Of a stretch of 64,000 nt of DNA, positions 1-11,626 are shown in pieces; position 1 is the first letter of the stretch; each line of letters begins with the position of its first letter. Made by a program: the position numbers and the translations under genes. Below the pieces are notes generated by a model that was not told where the DNA came from, made no database searches, and worked only from the letters and a program-made list of their open reading frames with translations. The stretch is from Albugo candida (Eukaryota; Oomycota; Peronosporomycetes; Albuginales): the NCBI GenBank assembly GCA_040437565.1, contig JBDOQK010000026.1, positions 124,001 through 188,000 of the forward strand, in the 5' to 3' direction.

Positions 1-861
1 ACGCGAATAATAAATTAGGGCAGCTGATGTGTATTTCTACGCAGAGTCGTTGCGTGGAAGAACACTCCTACCAGACGACTTCACTCAGGAAATCATACGC
101 CGAATTACTTTCATCATGTGGCACGTATATGATAAACACTCTAAGCCTTCCTGACTTAGTTGAGCCACAATGTGAGCAAACCACAGGTTCGTTTTGTAAG
201 TAATATCGACATCGACAGTATAAAAAGAAAAAAATCGTCTTGTATCAACCAGTGACGCGCGCTAGTTTGAGACGTTGATTTGCTACGGGCTCGCCAATGA
301 ATCGCTATAATTTAACGGGAGAATCTGATAGATCCGATGGTGTCGCCAGCTGTTTTATAGTGTTTTCATTCTATAAAGAAGCTATGTTCTTGAAAGATCG
401 CAAAATTTTGGGGTACGGTATTTCTTTCAGATCGAATCCATCAAAAATGACTNNNNNNNNNNNNNNNNNNNNNNNNNNNNNNNNNNNNNNNNNNNNNNNN
501 NNNNNNNNNNNNNNNNNNNNNNNNNNNNNNNNNNNNNNNNNNNNNNNNNNNNTACGGTATTTCTTTCAGATCGAATCCATCAAAAATGACTTGATATTTG
601 TAATAATCTCAATAAGTTGGCTTTCCAGTCTAAACGCTAGCAGAACTTTGTGACATCAATTATTTAATTTTAACATGTTTTTTAGTGTCTATTGATAGAT
701 ATTGGGTATTTTATACTATTGACTCTACACAGAAGCATCCATTTTGGTCTAATTTTATCTTTGTACATCAGCTATGGGTGATCTGAGTTGCCGTTTCTTC
801 CTTTCAAAACAGCAATTATTGTCTTGAATTAATCGACCGTGTGTTTTGGTGTGCCATTTCG
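1..861. other. Intergenic sequence, no gene recognised
   Basis: I see no supportable coding region here. The only long open frame (297-653) runs through an N gap at 453-552 and through sequence that repeats on both sides of it, so it is not convincing. The stretch contains the 3' flank of the zinc-finger gene that ends at 862. Confidence 0.5.
453..552. other. Assembly gap with overlapping ends
   Basis: One hundred Ns. The 39 bases before it (414-452) are repeated exactly after it (553-591), so the two contigs probably overlap and the gap is not real missing sequence. Confidence 0.85.
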
Positions 862-1856
862 CTACTTTTTTAATTTTCCACCGTGCGACCAACAGTAACC
901 GCCAACTTTGGGTCCTTTAGTACATCCCTCTCGTTTGCAAAGTCGTTTCCCTCCATGACTCCAACATAGACCGTTCTTTCGAGACNNNNNNNNNNNNNNN
1001 NNNNNNNNNNNNNNNNNNNNNNNNNNNNNNNNNNNNNNNNNNNNNNNNNNNNNNNNNNNNNNNNNNNNNNNNNNNNNNNNNNNNNACATCCCTCTCGTTT
1101 GCAAAGTCGTTTCCCTCCATGACTCCAACATAGACCGTTCTTTCGAGACGCATTGGAGCACCCATCCGTCTTGCACCGTTTTCCGCCACCGTGACTGATG
1201 CAAAGTCCTAAGCTAACAGCATGCTTGTTGCATTCGGGCATTGAACAGCGTAATCCACCACCGTGCGCGATGCAAAAGCCTCCTGCCTTAGCACGTTTGA
1301 TGCAGTCATTCATTCCACAGAGCTTGCCACTGCTCACCCGTTTTCGGGGTGTCAAATCGCCTATCAACGATGAACCACATGAGCTCGCAGTGCTTGCACT
1401 TGAATTGGAAATGCTTCGATGCAACGGAGATATTGCCAAATCCGCTAACGCTTCACATGCTACATGACCGTCCATCATACGATTCCGATGTCCAAATTCG
1501 GATGAGTAAACAAGCTTTTCATTACTTCTATAAAACTGTGACAATGAGACTGGTGTCGTCGACATGAGTTCGGCCCGTTTTATAATGCTTTGAATGGACG
1601 GTAGTCTGGCTTTCTTGTCCTTTGGAGATATGCTGGCTGCGGAATTGTTCTCTCCATTGAGTAGTTCGTGCAGTCTTAGTTGCCGTGGCGATGAATCAGA
1701 GTTGATCTCATTGTAATCTCTAAACGTTTTTGCTTGAGGAGTAATAAGACTTGGCAAACAACTGCGTCGATCAGAGATGCTTGTGTCATGCTGATTGCAA
1801 CGCTCTGGCAACCAGTGCGGACGTTCGATAGAAGCGAATGGTGGAAGTGGAAGCAT
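862..1856 (-). CDS. WRKY19-like Cys/His-Gly-Gly repeat zinc-finger protein
   Basis: After collapsing the false gap at 986-1085 and its 64-base duplicated edge, the frame gives about 276 residues. The C-terminal part holds four or five tandem units of about 24 residues of the form C-x4-C-x7-GG-x-C-x2-HGG, for example RKNGLCWSHGGKRLCKREGC. These are potential zinc ligands. This repeat is common in oomycete proteins usually labelled WRKY transcription factor 19-like, although no WRKYGQK motif is present. The N-terminal half is Ser-rich and probably disordered. I chose the ATG at 1856 because the paralogue at 7924 begins with the same residues (MLPPFASIERPHW versus MLPLPPFASIERPHW). Its molecular role is unknown; nucleic-acid or protein binding is inference. 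Confidence 0.7.
986..1085. other. Assembly gap with overlapping ends
   Basis: One hundred Ns. Bases 922-985 are repeated at 1086-1149, and removing the overlap restores the zinc-finger reading frame to its stop at 862. Confidence 0.9.
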
Positions 1857-3241
1857 TGTATTGATTGATTTGTTGTGCTTGTGTGCTGGGAGGCAAATTC
1901 GAAGATGAATGATCACCAGGAGGTGAGTAAAGCGTCTGGAATCATCTATGCACACGGTGCGAAGAAGCAGTGAGGGCAGAGTTGGTAAACATAACCTTTT
2001 GTACGCATCTACTTCAAATAAGCTTTTACAGATTTGCTTTTTCTTCTCATTGTAGAATCCTGTGAGGAAACCAACGGGATCATGGGCGATCAAGGAAAAG
2101 CAGGAGTAATGTGGGGGTGATACCTTGGTTTATATATAGAGCAATCGTGGGTCAGTAGGGTGTCGGACCACTGCACCGCCTTTTCCAAGCAAGAAAGATT
2201 CTATAGATACTGGGCATGCAGTGATATATTCCCGTTTTGCTCTATAATAAGATCCACCGATATTACCATCTATACGCTTTTACCCACCGAGAGGGTTAAA
2301 CACCGACATCGTTGTCAGCGGAGTAATGCGTTACAAATATAGTAAAGTGATGTAATACGTCATACAACAGGTCACGACTTTTGCGCTTTATGTAATAAAT
2401 GTGCGCTTGAGCGTTTGATCGACACGTCGAGCGGCGATAGTTATAAAGACGATAGAGTACGATACGGTGATTTTATGACCGCAAGCGCGTATCACGAGTA
2501 TAATCATGTGTATAGCGGAGTTTAAAGTTGTACCAGTATTTTACCTCCCGCAAAAGCCAGTACAGTGCATATCTGATCGCTGGTAATATTTTGGGAGTCA
2601 AAGCATACGGTTCCGTTAATTTGAACGGATAGATTGCTGTAGCGTTTTTTCCAGATGAGTGAAAGGTATAGAAAAACCCAGTAGTTTGTATCTTTGCCGC
2701 ATGTCGCGAATACGACCTTGCAGTAAATTCATACCCGACCTGGCGTGCTTGAAGTATACGAGGGTATGAACAGACTAGAGCAAAAAAGTGGGTCGGATGA
2801 GCTGGTGCGCTTCTCCAATGTATATGTATGCAAGAATGCATTTGTGAGCACGTAACTTGCTCACAAATGAGCCAATAACCGGAGGACTATATCAAATTTT
2901 AATACTATTGGAAAGTTTTCTATATCACGTCATCATTCACATACTTTAAACAGGTACTCCAGGACGCAATTTGAGAAAAGCAAGCCAGATAATCGTTGAG
3001 CATACTTTTCCTACTGTCCTACTGTCCAATTGCGTAATTTTTGGCAATATTGTGGTGAGGATTGCTGCCTTCGCGTGCTATATATGAGACGTAAAATGCT
3101 ACTCGCGACGTGCGCTTGGAAATTCAATACTACAGAAGCTGATAGATGGCAATACTAGTCCACAAGTAAGCCGTCTTGGTGCAGCAAGTCGGCACGGAGC
3201 TGTTAATCTCTTTCCTCAGTCCTCGCGCAAAAGGCCAAGGT

Positions 3242-3341
3242 NNNNNNNNNNNNNNNNNNNNNNNNNNNNNNNNNNNNNNNNNNNNNNNNNNNNNNNNNNN
3301 NNNNNNNNNNNNNNNNNNNNNNNNNNNNNNNNNNNNNNNNN
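3242..3341. other. Assembly gap
   Basis: One hundred Ns. Only 8 bases (3234-3241) recur after the gap at 3342-3349, so an overlap is possible but weak. Confidence 0.7.
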
Positions 3342-4126
3342 GCCAAGGTTTAAGCCACATACGATTATCCGGTTTTGAGAATTTTATCTAGCACCACAGA
3401 ATTTAAAGCACAAGGAGTCGCTTCCCAACTCTCTAATTATCGCAATGATGCTCCTTGAGCGACCAATTTGTTGGCGTAAAGCCTATTTTACGCGCCGAAT
3501 TCGGTATTGTAACTTCGTACAGCCTGCATTAGTCTTTGGAAGCTTGAATATGAAATCGAAACACACAGAGCACCTTAGATGAATTGCACCCCCCACTTCA
3601 AGTAGGTAAACAACCTGAAAGACGACATAGTAAGTTACGAATGTAAGTGCTGAATGCGTTCTGGCTCGTTAGTATCATTTCAATCATGAGCCTGTTTCTC
3701 AAACCACATACCCTCTCGAAAACCGATTCAGTATCAGCAAACTCTGTCTGCGATAGTACTAATCGGCAAATAAACAGCTCGATGTACTGTAAAAATCGAT
3801 ATAAGTGTAATGTAGAGCAAACGAGCAACGATGGTTTCGACGGCTTATTTAATGCCCCTTAAAGATTGATAGCTGTACTCGAAATATAATAAATGGATAC
3901 ACAAACTCAAAACCGTATTTAGACCAATTATATCCCGATCAGAATATAGATGTAGTAAACATACTAGATAACATAAAAAATATGACGAGAGTTACGTATC
4001 GATATGAGCATCTCAACAAAAAAATGTATTGTATTAGCCAATTCAAGCATAATTGATAGTTTAAGCAGCACACATTAGTTGGGGTCCTGAAGCCTCCAGC
4101 GAGACAGTAATTGCATCGATTAATTC

Positions 4127-4226
4127 NNNNNNNNNNNNNNNNNNNNNNNNNNNNNNNNNNNNNNNNNNNNNNNNNNNNNNNNNNNNNNNNNNNNNNNNNN
4201 NNNNNNNNNNNNNNNNNNNNNNNNNN
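4127..4226. other. Assembly gap with near-identical flanks
   Basis: One hundred Ns between blocks 3836-4126 and 4227-4517. The two copies differ at a few single bases, which suggests two haplotypes of one locus rather than a true duplication. The second block carries the final codons and stop of the CPT2 gene. Confidence 0.8.
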
Positions 4227-4510
4227 TTCGACGGCTTATTTAATGCCCCTTAAAGATTGATAGCTGTACTCGAAATATAATAAATGGATACAGAAACTCA
4301 AAACCGTATTTAGACCAATTATATCCCGATCAGAATATAGATGTAGTAAACATACTAGATAACATAAAAGATATGACGAGAGTTACGTATCGATATGAGC
4401 ATCTCAACAAAAAAATGTATTGTATTAGCCAATTCAAGCATAATTGATAGTTTAAGCAGCACACATTAGTTGGGGTCCTGAAGCCTCCAGCGAGACAGTA
4501 ATTGCATCGA

Positions 4511-6505
4511 TTAATTCCTTTTGGACTGAGCGGCCAAAATCTCTTTGATGTCACCAAGACTCTGTACGAGCAAGTCAGCCAGTTGAGAAGCATCATCGCG
4601 ATAACTGGAGAGTTGGAACTTGGCCCCGGGCGCTTCAATTCCATACCCAATCCCATAACATTCATTATTTACGGGCCCAAAACTACCACTTTCAATGTTT
4701 GGACTGGAAAGTGTGCTCGTGGAGAGAATGATTTTATTCATGATTTCAGCTGATGGAAGTGTAAATATCTCGGGCAATGGAATATCTTGCAGCTCGGCCA
4801 TTTTTCGCAAAGCGAATAGATGACGATCGTGGCCCTGCCCCATGACAGCGTCTTTGGTAAGCTCGCCATGTCGATTGATCGCTGCACGTAAGGCTTGATG
4901 CTTTTCATGTGCACTCACTTGTCCATCCACCATTTTTTTAACAAAATCTGCTGCTTCATTCGTACAGCTTCGGAGGGTTTCTGTTCGACCATGTTTGTAA
5001 GCCGCCGTGCTGGCACTTTCATACGTCGATACAAATTTTTGATGCAATCGAAAATGAGCCAATTGAATTGCCATTTGCATAACTCCATCAGTGCCAATTT
5101 TGAACTGTGATATTTGTTTCTTTGTAATTGGTGAGAAGACACTCTCCACGTGAAGCTTTTCGACATGATGCTGGAATTGTGTTTTGGCCTTTTTCAGATC
5201 TTCTAGCAATTTGACGTTCAGATCATATTCTAGCGGTTCCATATTGCGAGTCAAAGCATTATTACTCTTGTCAACGACAACCGAGTATTGGATACTATCT
5301 TCATACAACTCATTCACATAACGCAAGACGGCAACACCATCACCCCATGAATGCTCGAAATTTACCGCAGCTTTGCCGTTGGAAGCAACAATTAGTTGAA
5401 AGCTCTTATCAAACCAGTGATTCGATCCATTTCCAATCAGGAACGTTCTCGATATATCTGCTTCAGTACGTGGACCATGATCTTCTAATGTGACAACAAA
5501 TAGAGCTGAATCAATTGTGTGCAATAATGTCTGATTTTTAGATGAAGTCTGTGCAAAATCTTTCCGAACACGAGCCCAAATATCGCGATCCAGAGTAGTG
5601 AACAGTCCAGCACCATCTTTTGTAACCTCATTCGCCGGTTGAGCGACAATCTGATTCAATTGGGCGAGAAGCGCCTCTTGACCAACAAAATTACCTGTCG
5701 TTTCATCAAGCACTTGGACCCGATAGAAATTACAATTTCGTTGCACGACAATGTGTTTCGAGTTGGTGAATGTCTGCAGTCGGTCTTTACCACTATCCTC
5801 TGGGATCCGTACCGAGGAAAACAAATGCTTGTATTGACTCATATCGAGTGGATATGCTCCCCAGGCTGCTGCTCCATACATTGCCCATCGTTCTGGAATG
5901 AGCTTACAATAATATTCAAAAGCAAAACGTTTGGTGAGATGTGGTTTTGTGTGGAACAGGTCGGGCTTCAAGCGTTCTGAATGCAATGTCTTATAGAATC
6001 GTACGGTCGATGTAATTAGAGAGGTTGCACGTTGCGTCCAAGAGTTTTTAAGAGGTACTGGGTCGTCTAGTAGAGTTAGTTGAGGATTGTAATTAATAAC
6101 TAAGGGACGACGGTCTTCCAAGTACAAGTCGAGCCACCATTCATTTATGTACGACGTGTGTGAGTTGGACGCATCTCGCTCGATGAGTGATTTTTGTAAA
6201 TGAGGACCGACTCCATTCTTGAAAGCGTGCACAGCGCGTTGAGTCTCCTTAAGTTCGGAAGACTTCACAACCGGCTCGACTGCGCGCAAGTATCGATTCA
6301 AAGTATCGTCTAATTCAGGTATCGGTAGCCGTAGTAAGGATTTTTGAAAACGGAACGTGGGAATAATGGTTTCATGCAAGAATTCTGACGCGATACCAGT
6401 GGAAGGTTTCGTACTAAACAAACGTTTCACTTTACTTGTGGGTACACGCACAGAGCGTGAGTAGCCTAGAGCCTGGAGAAAAGATATCGAACGAGTTCTC
6501 TGCAT
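4511..6505 (-). CDS. CPT2: Carnitine O-palmitoyltransferase 2, mitochondrial
   Basis: This is a 664-residue intron-less member of the choline/carnitine acyltransferase family, close to the usual CPT2 length of about 650. It transfers long-chain acyl groups from carnitine to CoA on the inner face of the inner mitochondrial membrane, so that fatty acids can enter beta-oxidation. The Arg/Ser-rich N-terminus (MQRTRSISFLQALGYSRSVR) fits a mitochondrial presequence. Near residue 385 is the catalytic His region, NFEHSWGDGVAVLRYVNE. Near residue 600 is the family signature STST followed by SFGPVNNECYGIGYG, which contributes to carnitine and acyl-CoA binding. RPLVINYNPQL near residue 130 is also typical. 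The nearest neighbours are the two WRKY19-like genes, and no functional link is apparent. Confidence 0.93.
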   Translation of the reverse strand: MQRTRSISFLQALGYSRSVRVPTSKVKRLFSTKPSTGIASEFLHETIIPTFRFQKSLLRLPIPELDDTLNRYLRAVEPVVKSSELKETQRAVHAFKNGVGPHLQKSLIERDASNSHTSYINEWWLDLYLEDRRPLVINYNPQLTLLDDPVPLKNSWTQRATSLITSTVRFYKTLHSERLKPDLFHTKPHLTKRFAFEYYCKLIPERWAMYGAAAWGAYPLDMSQYKHLFSSVRIPEDSGKDRLQTFTNSKHIVVQRNCNFYRVQVLDETTGNFVGQEALLAQLNQIVAQPANEVTKDGAGLFTTLDRDIWARVRKDFAQTSSKNQTLLHTIDSALFVVTLEDHGPRTEADISRTFLIGNGSNHWFDKSFQLIVASNGKAAVNFEHSWGDGVAVLRYVNELYEDSIQYSVVVDKSNNALTRNMEPLEYDLNVKLLEDLKKAKTQFQHHVEKLHVESVFSPITKKQISQFKIGTDGVMQMAIQLAHFRLHQKFVSTYESASTAAYKHGRTETLRSCTNEAADFVKKMVDGQVSAHEKHQALRAAINRHGELTKDAVMGQGHDRHLFALRKMAELQDIPLPEIFTLPSAEIMNKIILSTSTLSSPNIESGSFGPVNNECYGIGYGIEAPGAKFQLSSYRDDASQLADLLVQSLGDIKEILAAQSKRN

Positions 6506-7923
6506 CGACCGACCTCTGGAAAAACGAATATATGGAATCAGATATTGACCGAAGCGTACTTATCAGAGGCTATGTCTCACAAAGCATGAAAACCTCCAAG
6601 TGATCAAGATGAGTACGTTTCATCGATGCGGAACATAGAGGGTGTATCGAACATCGCTCGGTAAGTCCATACTGCAGTAGAATCAACGTTGAGAGATTCG
6701 GCAACGGATGGGTACTCGTTGTTCTCAAAGTGAGTTAACATCTATGATATAATTTCTGTTTGGAAGAGTCGTATCCCTGACAAGCGACACGACTGACTCG
6801 ATCAAGTCGTTAGTGTTCTCGGCACCCTCATGTGTTTTGCAGCCACACGGTGAGAAGCTTCTGGTTTCACACAGCGGAATCATGCTCGTCATTTACGCCA
6901 AAATCTCGGCTTGAAGCACCTCAAAAACCACCTGTTTCTTTTCTGATCCCTTTTGGAAGTAATACTGCGTCCAGAGGGTAGACAGTCATCGCTTTGCTAG
7001 GCTCTGCTGATTGTGGGCATAATTGCAAATTGCTACATGCTTGTTGAGTTCTCATACGTTACATCTCTGGATTCTACTTCAACCCTTTTCTGTTGGTCGA
7101 AACTACAAAAACCTTATGGTCCACGTTCAGTCCACTGCGTTGTATTTCCCAACGTGGCACTCCTAACTTATACTATAACTATTAAGTAAAAACCAGTCGC
7201 TTTCGAATTATATTATAGAGTAGTAGGAGAGGAGTCGTAGCGAGTATATGATGTATCAAGTAATTGTTCCCTGCTCCAAAAAAGGCGCAGTGGTCCCGCA
7301 CCCCATCCAGGTAGCTATCCCTCTATAAAAGTAGAACATTGAAGGTAAGGATTTAATCCTTAATTTTACTTTTTACTTGTGATCTGAAAAGATGGGATAC
7401 AAGCCTATACAGCGAGAATAAATAGCTGTAAAAACCTCTTTGAAGTACACGCGGCATGAGGTTTCTGAGTGCCAAGTGTGCCCTCACTGCCTTTTCATCA
7501 CGTGCATTGATGCGGCCAGCAGTTTGTCCAGCTTGTGCTTATNNNNNNNNNNNNNNNNNNNNNNNNNNNNNNNNNNNNNNNNNNNNNNNNNNNNNNNNNN
7601 NNNNNNNNNNNNNNNNNNNNNNNNNNNNNNNNNNNNNNNNNNATCCCTCTATAAAAGTAGAACATTGAAGGTAAGGATTTAATCCTTAATTTTACTTTTT
7701 ACTTGTGATCTGAAAAGATGGGATACAAGCCTATACAGCGAGAATAAATAGCTGTAAAAACCTCTTTGAAGTACACGCGGCATGAGGTTTCTGAGTGCCA
7801 AGTGTGCCCTCACTGCCTTTTCATCACGTGCATTGATGCGGCCAGCAGTTTGTCCAGCTTGTGCTTATCAATCACTCATCAAATCGCCTCATACGACACA
7901 AGCACAACAAACCAATCAATACA
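6506..7923. other. Intergenic with a duplicated contig end
   Basis: No gene is recognised. The block 7317-7542 recurs at 7643-7868 across an N gap. It represents the upstream region of the second zinc-finger gene and contains a TATAAAA string near 7324, which could be a core promoter element, although this is weak evidence. Confidence 0.4.
7543..7642. other. Assembly gap with overlapping ends
   Basis: One hundred Ns. Bases 7317-7542 recur at 7643-7868, a 226-base overlap. Confidence 0.9.
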
Positions 7924-8350
7924 ATGCTTCCACCATTCGCTTCTATCGAACGTCCGCACTGGTTGCCAGAGCGTTCCAATCAGCATGACACAAGCATCTC
8001 TGATCGACGCAGTTGTTTGCCAAGTCTCATTACTCCTCAAGCAAAAACGTTTAGAGATTACAATGAGATCAACTCTGTTTCATCGCCGCGGCAANNNNNN
8101 NNNNNNNNNNNNNNNNNNNNNNNNNNNNNNNNNNNNNNNNNNNNNNNNNNNNNNNNNNNNNNNNNNNNNNNNNNNNNNNNNNNNNNNNNNNNNNACGGAT
8201 GGGTGCCCCAACGCGTCTCGAAAGAACGGTCTATGTTGGAGTCATGGAGGGAAACGACTTTGCAAACGAGAGGGATGTACAAAAGGACCCAAAGTTGGCG
8301 GTTACTGTTGGTCGCACGGTGGAAAAGTGAAGATGAACAGCGCTCAATAG
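7924..8350 (+). CDS. WRKY19-like zinc-finger protein, second copy, middle in a gap
   Basis: This is a paralogue of the gene at 862-1856, on the opposite strand. The N-terminal 57 residues, from MLPPFASIERPHW, match the first copy almost residue for residue. The C-terminal segment has two Cys/His-Gly-Gly units ending in GGYCWSHGGKVKMNSAQ. In contrast to most gaps here, the edges of the gap at 8095-8194 do not overlap, and the two halves are in different frames across the 100 Ns. A stretch of unknown length, which in the first copy holds the Ser-rich region and the first repeats, is therefore missing. The last residues differ from the first copy (KVKMNSAQ versus KLKK). Function is unknown, as for its paralogue. 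Confidence 0.6.
8095..8194. other. Assembly gap, true missing sequence
   Basis: One hundred Ns with no repeated edge. By comparison with the first copy of the gene, several hundred bases are probably missing. Confidence 0.8.
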
Positions 8351-8607
8351 ACAATTGCTCGGAAGTGAAGCTACGGGATTGAAGGATTTGAATCTGCGTT
8401 ATATGAAGACACCAGAGATAGTATCATTTTTAGTAGTGTGTCGTGTTTATATTTGAAAATAGATTGATTCTATCTGTAAAAACCTTTTGCATACAGCGCG
8501 CTGTTCGAGTGTTGGATTGGAAGTGCTGTTAGCGAATCATCGTCTGATTCTTGGAGTATCAACCAATGGGATTATTTCTAATAGCAGCTTAACTTTCTAG
8601 TTCATCA

Positions 8608-9532
8608 ATGGACAAGGTTGGCGGCTATCACTCCATTGCTCTACCCCTGCATAACAGCTTATATTATCGATTTATTTATGTGAAAAAACACGATGATAGA
8701 GCGAGTCATAGTGAAATTCACAATCAGTTGGCGTCGAATAGGACAGTCCACGTTGTAAACCTTCCATATCAAGCCGGAGACGATTGGATCAAAGAATGTT
8801 TTAGTAAAGTTGGAATGGTTCAATCCATTCATCGCAATACCGCACAAAATGACCCAGCTGTATCACATTCGGCAGAGGTTAATACAGATCAAGGCGCATG
8901 TTCGCTGATTAATTCTGCACACGTTGTTTTTCGATCGGAAAAAAGTGTTGCGACACTATTGTCGACATTCTTACTGGATCAATTGGCACCGCTGCCAACG
9001 AAATTAGGACTACAAGGTACGCTGTGCCGTCCTTTATAATAGAACGAGCAGCTCACATGATTGCAAACAGGTTACCTCGAGCAATACAGGCGCAAACGAC
9101 CTGGTTTGGAGGCAATTAAAGAATTCACTGATAAATATATGGCAGAGTTTGACGCAAGAGAAGCAGCGGTAGGTTTTTTCGATGGTATTACTACGATCTT
9201 TGGGTGACATGAAATATCATCAGGAAATTGCCGATCGAAAGACGATGCAGCATCAAATTGATGAAGATGGCTTCCAGACAGTTGTCAACCCCAAGAGAAA
9301 AATTCCCATGGACTTAGATCGATTACCGAAGAAACAAAAGTCGAAAGAACTTCAAGACTTTTATCGATTCCAACTAAGAGAGAAAAAGCGGAATCGTACG
9401 TTACATATCTTTATCATCACATCCTTTGCTTGATCTCGTATTGTAGAACTAAAATCATTACGAGAGCGATTCGAGGAAGACTGCCAACAAATAGAGAAAT
9501 TAAAGTGTGCCAATAAATTTCATCCTGAGTAA
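8608..9532 (+). CDS. RRP7: Ribosomal RNA-processing protein 7 homologue (RRP7)
   Basis: Four exons (8608-9016, 9071-9168, 9224-9395, 9447-9532), joined by three GT-AG introns of 51 to 55 bases, give 254 residues. Human RRP7A has 280. An RRM-like N-terminal domain begins at RTVHVVNLPYQAGDDWIKEC. The C-terminal Rrp7 region carries the diagnostic DEDGFQTVVNPKRK and a basic coiled segment ending in CANKFHPE. In yeast and animals RRP7 joins the UTP-C/small-subunit processome complex in the nucleolus and is needed for 18S rRNA processing. The start ATG at 8608 precedes a short extension before the RRM. The exon total is in frame. Confidence 0.85.
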
Positions 9533-10104
9533 CACTCGTGCTTTCATTGCATTTTACAAAGTTGGCTGAATGTTGCTCAAGATGGCGTCTGTATTGCACG
9601 TTAAGTGCGCACAGTATTGCGTAGCGTTCATTGTCTTCTATTTCAAATGTTGTATGGAGGAGCTAGGTCTCACTTGATATGATATGTACATGTTATAAAG
9701 CGTATTGTGGTAAAAGGATGGCATTCTAACCGAAAACATAGCTTGCGCACGTCTCATCGCCGCAATTATAATTCCAGCATAACCAATCATGTTGCGCGTT
9801 GGAATGCTTGACACTGATATAACATAATATGTTCTGATCTCATATTATCCTTCCATATATGATTACAAATTCAGGCTCTCTGTGAAAGACGTATGGAATC
9901 GATGAATCCCACTTTCGTGGACAAAGAGTGGACAATTTCCATCCTGCAATACAACGGTGACGTTGGCCATTGTATTTAAATGCATCATCTACTTTGATTT
10001 CCTTGCATGAGCGACGGTGTGCTCTAATCCTTGAGTTTCGTCCTGTCTTTTGAACCTGGCGGAACTTTACTCTATTGACGAAACTCATCCTCCATACACT
10101 AATT
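9533..10104. other. Intergenic, nothing recognised
   Basis: No coding or RNA gene seen. It presumably holds the RRP7 terminator and the promoter of the next gene. Confidence 0.4.
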
Positions 10105-11612
10105 ATGTTCACTCATTTACGAGTATACGCAATGGCGCTTGGAGACTCTGATGAAGTATTTGGAGGCTTTTTTGGATTGAAGGATTGGATTTGGTGGATT
10201 TTTGTCGCTGGTACAAGTATACTCATTTTGGCAATATTCAGCTACTTTACATGCTGTTCCAGAGCTAGACGAACTTCGGGTCGCCCAATGCGCGATAGAC
10301 GGCCCAATGCACAGTATGCTAGAAGACTGGCGGACCAGTCAAATGATTGCAATGCCGTTGTCGAGCCATCAACACGGAGCAATCCAGAATCATACAGCAG
10401 ATCAAATGCTTCTCATGGGTTTGTATTTCCGGTCGCTCCTAATGACCAAGCACCATTTCAACGTGGTCATTCAAACAGGACGATAAGTATCAGCGGTCTT
10501 GAGGGAAGGACTTCCTTTCTTCCGATATTGGAGGACCGCATTGGGAAGAGAGAATCACACTCACTGACACGTGTCACCCAATTGGACTCGTCCAACACTT
10601 TTTACTCCTCCCAATATTCAGATGACTCACATTTCAGTCCCATCTCATCTCCACCCAACACATCTGATCCAGCTAGCAAGCGAAAGTCTACACGAAGTAG
10701 TTCGAAGCTCTCATTGCTAGGGAACGTCCATTGTGGGCTTACAACGACACTCGGAGATCGCATTAGCACGTTACGCGCTGCGTACTTTAATGGCACTCAC
10801 TCAACATGTCCAACAGAATTTTCTCGATCAGGTTCCAGATCTTTTGATGAAGAACTCAAAGCAGTTAAAGAGCTCACTTCATCACGAACAAAAGCCTTAG
10901 AATTGCTACTAGAAGAAGTGAGTGATTTTGAAAGTAAGCAACAAAGTGGATCGACAGCCACACCTTCTCCTGCAATTGGCGATTTTACCAACACGGTAAA
11001 TGGAAATAGAAAGCAACACCCAACGAATGTGGAGGCAGAACTTATAACAGTTGTTTCAAGTTACGACGAAGACTTGGATCACTTTGACATCATATTATGA
11101 TTNNNNNNNNNNNNNNNNNNNNNNNNNNNNNNNNNNNNNNNNNNNNNNNNNNNNNNNNNNNNNNNNNNNNNNNNNNNNNNNNNNNNNNNNNNNNNNNNNN
11201 NNCACGAAGTAGTTCGAAGCTCTCATTGCTAGGGAACGTCCATTGTGGGCTTACAACGACACTCGGAGATCGCATTAGCACGTTACGCGCTGCGTACTTT
11301 AATGGCACTCACTCAACATGTCCAACAGAATTTTCTCGATCAGGTTCCAGATCTTTTGATGAAGAACTCAAAGCAGTTAAAGAGCTCACTTCATCACGAA
11401 CAAAAGCCTTAGAATTGCTACTAGAAGAAGTGAGTGATTTTGAAAGTAAGCAACAAAGTGGATCGACAGCCACACCTTCTCCTGCAATTGGCGATTTTAC
11501 CAACACGGTAAATGGAAATAGAAAGCAACACCCAACGAATGTGGAGGCAGAACTTATAACAGTTGTTTCAAGTTACGACGAAGACTTGGATCACTTTGAC
11601 ATCATATTATGA
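10105..11612 (+). CDS. Single-pass membrane protein of unknown function
   Basis: The real open frame is 10105-11100 (331 residues). Its last 410 or so bases are printed again after the N gap (11203-11614), so the gene end appears twice. A hydrophobic stretch, WIWWIFVAGTSILILAIFSY (residues about 32-51), forms one clear membrane span. It is followed by CCSRARR, which suggests palmitoylation-type cysteines and a cytoplasmic positive patch. The remaining 280 residues are Ser/Thr-rich and low in hydrophobics, with a short helical segment (FDEELKAVKELTSSRTKALE). I do not recognise the family. The ATG at 10105 is preferred, and the ATG at 10132 (MALGDSDEV) is a plausible alternative. The gene is convergent with the RABL3 gene, whose stop lies 14 bases away. 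Confidence 0.55.
11103..11202. other. Assembly gap with overlapping ends
   Basis: One hundred Ns. Bases 10691-11102 recur at 11203-11614, a 412-base overlap covering the 3' end of the membrane-protein gene. Confidence 0.92.
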
Positions 11613-11626
11613 TTATTGATAAAAAA

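Larger units (their letters stand above)
1857..4510. other. Intergenic, AT-rich, with two assembly gaps
   Basis: No gene is recognised. A 122-residue minus-strand frame (2473-2841) starts with ATG but resembles no family I know. Gap 3242-3341 has an 8-base overlap. Gap 4127-4226 is flanked by a block of about 291 bases (3836-4126 and 4227-4517) that differs at only a few positions. Confidence 0.45.

Noticed and set aside
297-653. Open frame of 118 codons spanning an N gap
   Set aside because: It exists only by reading through Ns and a duplicated contig edge, and there is no family resemblance.
2473-2841. Minus-strand 122-codon frame with ATG
   Set aside because: It has no recognisable domain, no conserved neighbour and atypical composition, so it is probably chance.
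11203-11612. Apparent second copy of the membrane-protein C-terminus
   Set aside because: It is identical to 10691-11102 and sits at a gap edge, so it is an assembly overlap and not a duplicated gene.
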